Source: Anas platyrhynchos
Lineage: Eukaryota; Chordata; Aves; Anseriformes; Anatidae
NCBI RefSeq assembly: GCF_047663525.1
Contig: NC_092607.1
Location: forward strand, 8,403,001-8,467,000
Length of the DNA stretch: 64,000 nucleotides
Reading direction: 5' to 3'
Numbering within the stretch: the first letter of the stretch is position 1; every line of letters starts with the position of its first letter. A model generated the notes under the pieces. That model did no database searches, was not told where the DNA came from, and saw nothing but the letters and a program-made list of their open reading frames with translations. This document shows positions 54,585 through 64,000 of the stretch, in pieces. The position numbers were made by a program, and so were the translations under genes.

Positions 54585-57500
54585 CCAGGTCATTCAGCAC
54601 CAGCATGATTTCTAAATAATAATAATTAAAAAAAAAAAAAAAAGAGACCCCATTAGGCTGACTTTGTGGTCTGCTGAGAAACAAAGTGATCAACACGCTG
54701 TTCCCAAAGTCTCTCTTTTAGTGCAATGTTAGTATGTGCAAGGGGAGTCACAGCCACGTACCCATAACACCACCAGCCAGATGGGGCAGACAGAAAGTGC
54801 AATTTTTAGCAAGAAGTTTTCTATGCCATGGATTCCTAGCCTGACCTTCACTAGCACCAGTGAGCAAGAGTCCTCCTAAAACCACCCTCCATCGGTAAAG
54901 GGAAAAACTGGCTTTAGTAGTGCCATCAAAATATGGCCAAGGGCAGCCAACAGAGCACTCTACTGGAACAGGCAACAAGAAAAAATATAAATAAAAGTCA
55001 CTCCTTCTTAGGTAACAGCGCTCGCTTGCTCTGCTTTAAAGTTTTGTGATGCCAATCCAGCATTCCTGGCAGGGAGCACTGCCAGTAAAAGATACAGCAG
55101 AAACTAAACTTGCAAGAAAAGGTACAGCTTGCAAGTCCTTCCCCCCCACACTTTTGAGTATTGCCTGATCTTTCCCCCTTGGTTGTGATCAACTGAGAAA
55201 TTAAAATGGGGGTTACTGCAGTGAGCCGATCACATCAGGCCACCGATGGGAGTTGAAAAGGGTAGAGCCAAAATTAATCTGGGAAACAGAAGAGAGATGT
55301 TTAAAAACCTTTTAAATTCTGCCCATTTGACAGGTGTAGTATCACCTTAACTTGCCAATTTGTGCCTAAGTGCTGAAAATCATCTTTCTCTTCTGATTCC
55401 CAGTGACCCCAGGTTCCAACCATCATCTCACCAGGGCTCCTCTGAACTGTTCCTACAAGAGGGACGGAAGGGGAGGGAGGAGTGCAAAAACTTCTCCCTG
55501 TGACCAGAAATTGTTGCTTTGCATTAAAAAAAAATAAAAATAGCCAAAACCCTAAATGGAAAACCAGCCTAGCAAAAATCATCCGAACAGACATCACAGC
55601 TCCAGCTTCTGCACGAGCGCTGCTCTGCCAGGTGAAGGCTCTGCATCAAGCTCTGCGACTGACTGGGGCTTCAAATCACAGCTGCCAGCAGCTCCTGGTT
55701 TTGCTGGTGCCCAAGAGAAGCCCCCGGCAGGGAGGGGACAGCAGACATGTTAAATACCTGCAGCTGGAGCTCTGTGTGCTGACGCTGACCGCAGCATGCC
55801 GTGCACTGAAGCAAGCACTTGTGTCCTCTCCTCTTGCCAGGGCTGCGAGCCTGATGTGCAGCAGTGCTCTGCTCTCAGGCAAACAGGAATAACGGCTCTC
55901 AGGAAATAGAAGCCTGTAAATCATGGTTTGTTTAGTGTTCTGCTTAAAAAAATAAAATAAAAATAATGATTTCCAGGATGCTACTTAAGGAACAGAAAAA
56001 TTAGCTACCCAAATAGAACACAGAGCTATGGCTAGAAATCAAACAGCTTGGCCTGCTGATACGGATGAATAAAGCAACTCTGTTCCTTGCATCGGGAGAA
56101 CCAGCAGCCCTTTCTGTGAGTGAGCCAGGCACAGCACAAATCAGGGTTTCAGGTTATTAAGCAATTGGATTGTGACCTTAATCTAAGCAGCCTCAGAGAC
56201 AGAAGTAACAAGATTCACGTGGATTAAAAATGATGCTTACTACTGTGCTTATCAAGCCTGAGCTCGCACACAGCTGATGGAGGTGAAGAACTTAATTCCC
56301 TTCCTTACCGATGCTGGCTACATGACCTCTATCTTACACTCCTCCCTTCAAGTCAAGATAGTCATCTTTGATTAGATGATGATAAAAATTGACACGAAGT
56401 GTACAATCGTGGTGATGCTTCCTCTTACCACCAGAAGAGCTGCTGCTGGGACTGTGGAGCCACCTCTCAATTATTTCTTTCAGTTTCAGATGCAAACATA
56501 TTATTTGTAATGTCCTGCACCAAAACCTGAGTCTGTTTGGAGATGACACCTGCTTCTCTTCAGCTTCAAAAAAGGTGTGATAGGGAAACAGAAGACCACA
56601 GAGCTAAAACCCTCAACGCTTCAGCTTATCCTTTCATAGAGATTTCAAGTCAACTGAAAATGCAGATAACGAGGAATGTGTGAGTTAGAAAGCAAACGAT
56701 TACTTTTTGATTTTGATTTTTGTCCCTAAACCTCACCCTCCCCACGCAACGAACCTTGCCAGCCCGTCTGCTCGGCCTTTGCGTACGAGGGGAGCCTGCA
56801 TGGAACCACTTTTTTAAATTCCTCTGACCCAAAAGAAAGAAAACTCCTGCTGTGCTTGTATGAATGCATGCAGACAAAGCTCAAAAACCTCAGCAGCTTC
56901 CAACCCTCAAGGCTGTTTTTTCTGTGTACACCGGGAAATTCTCCCTCCAGCTCACAAGACTTCTCTTTTCATTTTTTTTTCCTCTGGAAAACTGGCCAAT
57001 ACAATCCAAGTGCAAAACATTCAGCTAGTGCATGGAAAAAAGGTTCAAAGGGACCAGTTCACACCATCGTCCTTCAGCATTTCTGTAGATGGAGTGGGGA
57101 CCACTCTTCCACTCAGCCACAGGCCTTTAAAGTGTACACCAAAAATCCCACAGAAAATCACCTTGAATGGGCAAACTACATTTCCAACATATTTATATAG
57201 CAAGTAGTTAGTAGAAGTGTACATTTTTAATGTACCTCTTAATGCGATAAAGAATCTATGGCATATCTGAACTGTATATATGTGTACTTAAATAAACCTG
57301 CATGTACATAGGCAATAGAGAGTAAATTACCTACCTGTATTTGTTCTCTGAAGGCAGCAGTGAACACACACTCACACTCTCAGGCCACAAGGCTCCCAGG
57401 CCCAGCACCCTCGGCTTTAGCACCACACTGCTTCCCCCATCGCCCCTGGAGCCTGAGGGCAGGAAGGATTTCACCCAAAAGGGCTGGAGCCTCAGGGCAA

Positions 57501-58129
57501 CGAGCCCAGGCGAGGCGGAGGTGGTGCTGCTGCTGGCCCTGCCTCGAACCGAGGCATAGCCGGCAGCAGTGCTGCTAAAGAGAGAAATTTAGGGAGCCTG
57601 CTGTCAGCTCGTGGCATTTTGGGGAGGATTCGTCTGGCTGCTAAGGGCGGTTACAGTGCAGGCGTCTGAGCACAGGCACCTGGGGCAGGCACGTACCGTG
57701 GGTGAGAGAAACGCTCCCCGCAGCGCTCGTCAGATGGAGCCTCTCCCAACATGTCAGTAAGGCAGCCTCGTAAAGAGGGGACGAAGAAAGAAAAGCAAAA
57801 GCAATTAAAGGTAGAAATCAGACACCATCTTTGGAAGAGGTTCTGAAAGAGCTTTTTGTTTTTAAAACAGATTTTTTGTAAATCTCTGGATCTGATCCTT
57901 TGGGGCTTGCTACCCACCCTTCTAATAAATATCATTTACCACCAACAATAAAGTCTCCCACATTAAAAAGCTCTCACTAAATAAAAACCTTCTACAGAAA
58001 AAGCTTGGCTGAGTTAGCTTGGCAAAAATAAGGAGCTATGACTACTCTCCATAAATACATCAGCGGATAAACACCAAAAACTATTTAAGTTAAAGGACAA
58101 TGTTGGCTCCAAAACAAACCAGGAACGAA

Positions 58130-58310
58130 CTGGCCACGAATTAATCCAAACTAGAAATTTAAAGAAAGTTTCTAGTTTCTAACCATTCAAAGGCAGTGAA
58201 GTTCTGGAATCGCCTTCCAAGAGCAAAAGCGAAGGCAAGACATGGAACCAATTTTGAGCTGGGACTTGATTAGTTTATGACAGGATGGTCTGACACAGCA
58301 TTTGGCTAGA
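58130..58310 (+). mobile_element. Ancient CR1-like LINE remnant
   Basis: Contains aggcagtgaagttctggaat, cgccttccaagagc, gagctgggacttgattag, and tttatgacaggatggt, the order seen in old amniote CR1 3' ends. It lies in plus orientation, antisense to the ZHX3 transcript, within its 3'UTR. Confidence 0.65.
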
Positions 58311-59608
58311 CTCGTAGCTCAAGAGTGCTCTCCTAGACCTTGTTTTCTATTAGGAAGGAATATTAAAAAAAGCCTTAAGTTGCATCATGCAGCAACCACC
58401 CGAGACAACACGGGCACATGAAAAAGCTACAGGTTCTGGGAACCAGGAAAGCCAGCTGGGAAATTGTTTTGCTATTTCACACAAGGCCAAAACTACTGTG
58501 GATGGACCAAAAAATAAAAATAAAAAAATATCGGAGCAAATACTTGAAGTTATCATTGCTGCTGCTGGAGGATCAGTTGTGTCGGGCTGAAAGAGGGAAA
58601 CTTCCTGACTGCAGAAGAGCTGCTGCCTCGCAGATCCCTTGGAGAAAACAATAACTTGAACCACTCGCAGCAACTCTGCATATTCTCCCTATTTGTTCTC
58701 TGAAGAACAGCTTGTTCTCTCTGAACAATGAAAAGGATTCCAGGTCAGGATGGAAAAATTATTATGTGCTAGTTCTCAGTGATTAAAGGGAGACTTGGAG
58801 ATTTAAAAGCCTGCAGCAGTCGGTCTCCAAGAGCGAAAGGAAAAATATTTTGGCCAACAAGGGGCAAACGACACCGAACTGCCTCTCCTCAGTTTTCGGG
58901 GTCTTGGACCTGCTACTTATTGGAGAGTAATGCAATGCCAAATCTAACCTCATCCGTGTGGATGAACGCCTCACTGAAGTCCTACCTGACTTAATGCAAG
59001 ACCGGCAGCTTTCTTCTCAGGTCCTTCTCCTTTCCTAACGCACACGCTCACACATACACACCTGTGCACACACCCCCTGCACAACCCTTCCTTGCCAGGG
59101 CTTAAGGACCAAAACAGGCAGGGAGGATCGAGGCAGCCACGCCAGCCTTTAGAGAACAAACACCTTAATGGGCAGATGAAAAAAAAAAAAATATGTATTG
59201 TGCCATGATAGTCCATATCTAAGCAATGACCTTGTTTACACAATGTCTGAGATTTCGTTATGCTTGTATAGGCAGCTGTAGGCATCGGTATATGAGTATG
59301 AAATCTGAAAGTCTGTCCACTGGAAAGCAAACAAGAGCATCCTATTTCCTGGGTGCGAGCTCAACTCACGGCCCCCACCTCTGCCAGCTCTCAGCTGTCT
59401 CCTGGGCTGGCCCAGAGAGCTCTGCACTGGGTGCCCAGTTTTTGCACGCACTCTCTCTCGTGCGCTGCACTCAAAGGTCTCATTTCTGGCAGTGCTTTAT
59501 CACCGTGTCCTGCTCCTGAGGTTTGTATCAGGCCAGCCCATGGTCTTAAAGACCAAAAAACTTCTTCTCAAGGGTAAGAGCGGATCCTCTGGGGCAGGTG
59601 CTTTGAGT

Positions 59609-62600
59609 TCAGTCTGTTTCTGGAAAAAAAAAAAACACACAACAACACAGGTGTCAGAGATGCTCCAGCACGCCGCAGGTGCCTGCAATGCAGGCAGCGG
59701 TGCCGGGCAGGGAGCAGGGGGTGCAGGTGCACCTCGTGATAGCAAAAGCAGAGGCCTGATGGAGGCAGCTGCAGAGCAAAGCCAGCCCCAGGCAGCTCGG
59801 TGTTGGGATGGGGGCAGGAAAGCTGAAATCCTTGTGGGAGCAGGGCCACAGTCTTGGCCAGCAGCAGGACGGAGGAGGAACGCAGCCTGCAGAGCTGCAC
59901 GCCCTTGCCAAGCACCTCCAAGCCTCGTGGGGTCACAGAACCTCACTCTGGTGGCAAAAAGCCACATCTGGAGGGTGCTAGCAAGGACACAGCCACCCCC
60001 AACCCTTCCCCAAACCTCCTGCTGCACTGCCTTCCCAGCCCACTCCTCTGGCCACAGCTGCTTCCCGGCGATGCACATCCAGATTTCTCAGCTGCAATAA
60101 AGGCAAGTCCCACTCAAACCCACACTTCATTTCCTCTGAATTACAGGGGGAAGGGAACCAATGATTTTTTTACAATTTTTTTTTTTTTTTAAAGGCCTGG
60201 CAAGGGTGTGTGTGGGAGGACCCAAAGCCATGCAGCGGGGCTGCAGCAGCGGGTGGGAGGAGGTGATGCTGGTGGGAGGAGGTGATGCTGGCTGGCGAGG
60301 GGCTGTGCAGCAGGACAGGGGGAGTGCAGCCCTCGGCCATCCCCATCTGGTGGGAGCTCTGCCAGGGAGGAAACAGCCCCCAGCTGCATTTCCAAAGAGC
60401 CCACAGAGGGCTTGGAAACCACCTCTCCTTTCCTCCACACACGCCTCTCAAAAACGAGCCCTGGAGGAGGGGTAGGGCCAGCAGCTGTAAATGCCACTCC
60501 ATCTCTCCCTGTCCCCTCCTTCCTTGCAGTCTCTATCTGCGCTGCCCAAGCCTTGCTAAAATGACAATGCTCACGTCTGGAGAGCCGGCAGCAGCTCGCA
60601 GTGGGCAGCAGGAGAGGGAAGGGAGGAGGCTTTTGTCTGCACAGGCAAGGAAGCGAGAGCACCCACGGGCTAACCCTGCTGCCTGGGGCCAGGGGGAGAC
60701 ATGGGAGAAGCCAGGGGCAGAACTGGGAAACAGCAGCCGGACCCCTTCCTTCCCAAATATTTACAAATAAATATTTTTACAAATAAACCCAAGGGCCATC
60801 TTCCCCCAGGGCAGGTGAAGGGACGGGGCACTCCCCCTGGTTTTGCTCCTAAAGCCAGGATTTGGCTTCAGAATGGAGCTTGTGGCACCCTGCCAGACCT
60901 TATTCTCCCCCTCCCCTGATCCCCCCCTTACCGGGGGGACGTTCCTCACTGCTTCCTCGATTTAAACCCCAAATAGCAAGCCCAGACACCAAACCCCCAC
61001 CTGGAGCACTCAGTGCCTCGTGCTCACCCAACCCTGCCCGTGGAGACCTCGCATGAGCTGCCCGGGGCCCCTTACCGAGCTGCGTGGCGGGTGGCTGCAC
61101 GGGGGCACCGGGGGGCTCGGCACCACCCTCGGGGCCGCCCGGCTCCCAGGGCTCGCTGTTCTCCGACACCTCCGAGCAGGCGTCGTACGGCCCCTTCTGG
61201 CTTCCCGTTTGCTCGCTGGTGCTGGAGAGGGCATCCTCGGAGGCGCCCCTGGTCTCCTCCTCCGCCTTCAGTGCAAACCACACCTTCACCTGCTGGGCGC
61301 TGAGCTGGGCGCGCTCGCAGAGGCTGGGCACGTCGTCCTCCTGCAGCGCCTTGTGCTGCTTGTAGTAGTCCTCCAGCACCTCCCTGCCGGCCGGGCTCAC
61401 CTCCACCAGGCCTGGGGGGAAGATGCCACGCCGGTAGTTCTCATACCACTTCAGCTGCCCGTTCTTGTAGCCGTACCGACTGTCTCCAAACCAGCGAATG
61501 ACCTCAGCCCGCGGCAAGCCCGTCTGGGACACAATGGCATCGTACTCCTGGTTCGTCGGCCGCTGCGTCTGCACGAACATTTGCTTAAGCAGGTGCCGCT
61601 GCTGGGCGGTTTTTTTGAAGTTCAGTTTGGTTTTCGGAGGGGTGGGCGGCCGGCTGGAGCCGCCGTCCCCCTTCTCGCTCGCGGCAACACCCGGCACTTC
61701 GTTCTTGCCATTGGACTCGGTCACCCGGAGGTTCTTCAGGTTGATTTTGATGGGGCTCACCTTCCGCTCTGCCGAGTTTGGGTTGTTGGTAGAGGCATCG
61801 AGCGAGCCGTTTTCGCTCAAGGCCCTCAGGTCATCTGAGGAGTCTTCTCCTTCCCCGCAGCCGTTTTCAGCCTCCTCTTCCTCCTGCTGAACGGCCTCCT
61901 CCGCTTTTTTGTTCTCTTCCGCCTTCTTCTTCCTCCTCTCCGAGAACCAGCTGTCGATCTCCCTCCGCGTCATCTTTGTCTCGCTCCTCAGGCGATTCAC
62001 TTCCTCGTCCGGAGGAAGAGGATTCTGTGCAAAACTGCTCTCCAGGGCCTTGAGCTGCTCGGGCGCGCGCTCCTTGTACTTGGTGGGCGTGAAGTCGGGC
62101 GTCTGGTGCCAGGCCTGCCGCCGCGTCGGGTGATGGGTGACAGGCGTTGCCGCGGCTGTGGATGTCAGCTCCGCTCCCTTGGGCGGCACGTCGAAGGGTA
62201 TTTCGGGCAGAGAATCGAGAGCACTGTCTCCAGGAAAGATGGCTCTGCCGCCTCGCACGTTCCTGTAATGGTACCTCCTGTCGCTAAACCATTTGCGAAT
62301 CTCCTTCGTGGACAGCCCGGTTATCTTGGTCAGCCGCTCGACTTCAGCCTGGCCGGGGAACTGGTTCCTGCAGAAGCTGCCTTTCAAGGCCGACAGCTGC
62401 TCGTGGGACTTCTTGTTCTTGTAGACGTTGGGGTCCAGGAAGGTTTGCGAGGATATGGCGGGGCAGGCAGTGAGCACCGACGGGGCCGCGTTCACCACCT
62501 TCACGGCCGAGGCGTTGCCGGAGCTCACCGTGCTGTGCTGCGCCGCCGGCTGGGGCTTGGGAACCGTCGTCACCGCCAGGGTGAAGGAGGAGCTGGTGCC

Positions 62601-63848
62601 TTTCAAGCCGTTGGCCATTATGGGCTGTGTGACCAGCAGTCCCCCTGTGCCCTCCGGCTGCCCCACCACGTGGCCCGGCAAAGTGGCCTGGATGAGATGC
62701 GGGACGCTGCCGGGGTTCGCAACCAGCGGCGTGTTCAGCACGGTGATGGTGGGCTGTGGCACGGACTGAATGACTGTGTTAAACATCTTCTTCCTGGCGT
62801 CTTCGATCTCCTCCGGCGACCAGCTGATGCCCTGCTTCAACCGCTGGGCCGTGAACCAGATCTTCAGCTGCTCCTCTGGGTACTTGGTCACCACGGTCAG
62901 GTAGCAGAGCTCAGCTTTCGTGGGGTAGGGGAACTTGTGGAAAGAGTTTTTCAGGAAGCTGTTGGAGTCCATGGCTGCGTTGTACGTGGGAATGCTGCTC
63001 AGGGGGATCATCACCTTGGGAAGGGACTTGGATGTGGGTAGCTGCTGGTGCAAGGGTGGCTGCTGCTGCAGTGAAACGAGCTGGGCAACACCCGCTGGCA
63101 GAACGGGCACGTTCCCGAGGATGGAGCCGTTCACCACGTGAGATGATTTTGTGGAACTGGCGGTGGGCTGGCTGACCGGCACAGGCCCGTTGGCGAAGGA
63201 AGGCTCTCCATCTTTTGCCTCCGCCTCTCCGCCCAGCTGACTGGACACATTCTCCTTCAGCGTGTGGATTTTTTTGGCCTCGGGTTTGCCTTTCATTATC
63301 TTCATGATGGGGGTTTTGGTGATGATAATTTCAGACTGACCATCCGCCACTTCCTCGGGGACCTCTCCCGGAAGGTCGTGGCTGCTGGCGGCATCGCAGA
63401 GACTCTGCTCCACAGCCGTCCGATTGTCCTGCTTTGCCAGCCTCCAGACGAAGCTTGCCTCGCCAGCGTGCGCCTCTGCGTTGTGCTGTGAGAGCCCTTC
63501 GTGGCTCTTCGCCAGGAAGCTGCAGGCAACGCACACAAACGCGGGGTCTTTGCTGAAGTCCAAGTGCTCCGAGTCCAGGTGCGCAAAGAAATGCTGAACG
63601 TCTTGAGAGCCGAAGTCACAAGACTTGCAGACAAAAGTATCGCCCTCGGCGATGCCGCGGTGCCCGTTAGACAAGGCTCCACTGTTGCTGTTGCTGGCAC
63701 CAGCATCGCTGGCTGCCAGCCCTTCTGCGGGAGCATCTTGTTGTGTTCCTTCACGATCGTCTTCTGCAGCCTCCAGCTCAGTCTCCTGAAGCACCAGAGT
63801 TTTTACTGGTATCATGCAGGGAGTCGTGGATTTCCTCTTGCTAGCCAT
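59609..63848 (-). CDS. ZHX3: Zinc fingers and homeoboxes 3, complete coding sequence in two exons
   Basis: Nuclear transcriptional repressor that dimerises with ZHX1 and binds NF-YA in mammals. The main coding exon is 61076-63848 (ATG at 63848-63846); the second coding part is 59609-59619. The donor GTAAG at 61075-61071 splits a Glu codon (G | AA), and the acceptor ccag after a T-rich tract (59,620-59,635) supplies AA ACA GAC TGA, giving the ending QLETD as in human. Total 927 residues against 956 in human. Order: two C2H2 fingers (Cys74/77-His90/95; Cys106/109-His122/127), then five homeodomains at about 296-348, 483-532, 597-642, 745-797 and 820-868, and an acidic Glu-rich run near 650-675. 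A GTG codon just before the ATG is in frame but is not the start. ZHX1 and ZHX2 fit less well. Confidence 0.97.
59620..61075 (-). other. ZHX3: ZHX3 last intron
   Basis: A 1.46 kb intron between the main coding exon and the terminal exon. It has a strong donor (GTAAG) and an acceptor with a run of 12 T. If retained, the frame stays open for 58 more codons, to a stop at 60,900. It contains T/A-rich patches and a 19-bp tandem pair. Confidence 0.85.
60252..60289 (+). repeat. 19-bp tandem duplication
   Basis: Two adjacent perfect copies of ggtgggaggaggtgatgct in the last ZHX3 intron. Confidence 0.85.
61245..61391 (-). other. ZHX3: ZHX3 homeodomain 5
   Basis: Residues about 820-868, with VLEDYYKQHKALQEDD and the helix SAQQVKVWFALKAEEE. 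It is the most diverged of the five: the usual Arg pair after the WF motif is replaced by LKAEE. Confidence 0.8.
61458..61616 (-). other. ZHX3: ZHX3 homeodomain 4
   Basis: Residues about 745-797, with QQRHLLKQMFVQTQRP and the helix RAEVIRWFGDSRYGYKNG. Confidence 0.9.
61923..62060 (-). other. ZHX3: ZHX3 homeodomain 3
   Basis: Residues about 597-642, with PEQLKALESSFAQNPLP and the helix RREIDSWFSERRKKK, followed by a Glu/Lys-rich segment that probably includes nuclear localisation residues. Confidence 0.92.
62253..62402 (-). other. ZHX3: ZHX3 homeodomain 2
   Basis: Residues about 483-532, with EQLSALKGSFCRNQFPGQ and the recognition helix TKEIRKWFSDRRYHYRN. Confidence 0.92.
62805..62963 (-). 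other. ZHX3: ZHX3 homeodomain 1
   Basis: Residues about 296-348, with the recognition helix EEQLKIWFTAQRLKQG. In mammals the region around HD1 mediates dimerisation and NF-YA contact. This block is almost identical to human. Confidence 0.92.
63468..63629 (-). other. ZHX3: ZHX3 tandem C2H2 zinc fingers
   Basis: Residues 74-127. Finger 1: CKSC ... H-x4-H (FVCKSCDFGSQDVQHFFAH); finger 2: CVAC ... H-x4-H (FVCVACSFLAKSHEGLSQH). All eight metal ligands are present. Confidence 0.93.
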
Positions 63849-64000
63849 CACTACGATTAATCCGGATGAGATTATTTTTTCTTTAATTTAAATTAAATTA
63901 GAATTTAAAAAGCGCTATTGCAAGTGCTCTGCGGTCTAGATTCCAGCAAATTCATGATGTCCCAAGGAGTTGTTGTCAAATGTTGACAAATGTTCATATT
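63849..64000 (-). other. ZHX3: ZHX3 5'UTR or intron end
   Basis: The bases just upstream of the ATG are AT-rich. Two possible splice acceptors (cgtag just before the ATG, and ccgcag near 63,930) are seen, neither with a strong pyrimidine tract, so the exon start cannot be fixed. Upstream noncoding exons must lie outside the window. Confidence 0.5.

Larger units (their letters stand above)
54030..59608 (-). other. ZHX3: ZHX3 3'UTR (about 5.6 kb)
   Basis: AT-rich sequence from the ZHX3 stop codon to the predicted poly(A) site. A long 3'UTR is known for mammalian ZHX3. It holds long A/T homopolymers and an old CR1 piece. No open frame in it is convincing. The continuous 3'UTR is inferred; an unseen intron or an earlier poly(A) site cannot be excluded. 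Confidence 0.6.

Noticed and set aside
57924..57985. Several plus-strand AATAAA motifs
   Set aside because: No plus-strand transcript is evident; the region is A-rich and on the antisense strand of the ZHX3 3'UTR, so these are chance matches.
62106..63041. 311-codon open frame antisense to ZHX3
   Set aside because: Shadow on the opposite strand of the ZHX3 coding exon.
63849..63851. Start of ZHX3 one codon earlier
   Set aside because: The codon is GTG; the following ATG (63848) begins the conserved MASKRKST.

Overview
The window is vertebrate nuclear DNA with intron-exon genes, GT-AG splicing and AATAAA polyadenylation signals. It is most likely avian: two clear CR1 LINE 3' fragments are present, GC-rich and AT-rich stretches alternate, and the gene order TOP1 - PLCG1 - ZHX3 matches the human 20q12 block that birds keep on a microchromosome. 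I cannot name the species. Most products are close to human in length and alignment, so the genes were called by reading exons in frame and checking every donor/acceptor phase.

Layout: (1) 1-12,190, the 3' part of TOP1 (+), 11 coding exons equivalent to human residues 285-765, then a 1.3 kb AU-rich 3'UTR. (2) 12,190-16,235, a GC-rich intergenic stretch ending in a CpG-rich promoter with a G-quadruplex-type motif, a (TCC)n tract and a possible uORF. (3) 16,236-53,800, the whole PLCG1 gene (+), 32 coding exons encoding 1,282 residues, with a 17 kb first intron. (4) 54,030-64,000, ZHX3 (-), one 2.8 kb coding exon plus a distal exon that supplies only the last three residues and a roughly 5.6 kb 3'UTR. 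PLCG1 and ZHX3 are convergent, with predicted 3' ends about 230 bp apart.

The three genes are not a functional pathway. TOP1 relaxes DNA supercoils, PLCG1 hydrolyses PIP2 downstream of tyrosine kinases, and ZHX3 is a zinc-finger/homeodomain repressor; the grouping is conserved synteny. All catalytic residues I checked (the TOP1 pentad, PLCG1 catalytic His pair, SH2 arginines and regulatory tyrosines) are intact. I found no CRISPR array, tRNA, rRNA, intact transposon or previously undescribed system.

The points most worth a second look are small: two adjacent GC hairpins near the PLCG1 poly(A) site, an exact PBX-MEIS site beside an octamer/homeodomain palindrome in PLCG1 intron 4, a NAGNAG acceptor, a 23-nt microexon shorter than its human counterpart, the split ZHX3 stop codon exon, and a 25-bp exact repeat shared by two TOP1 introns.
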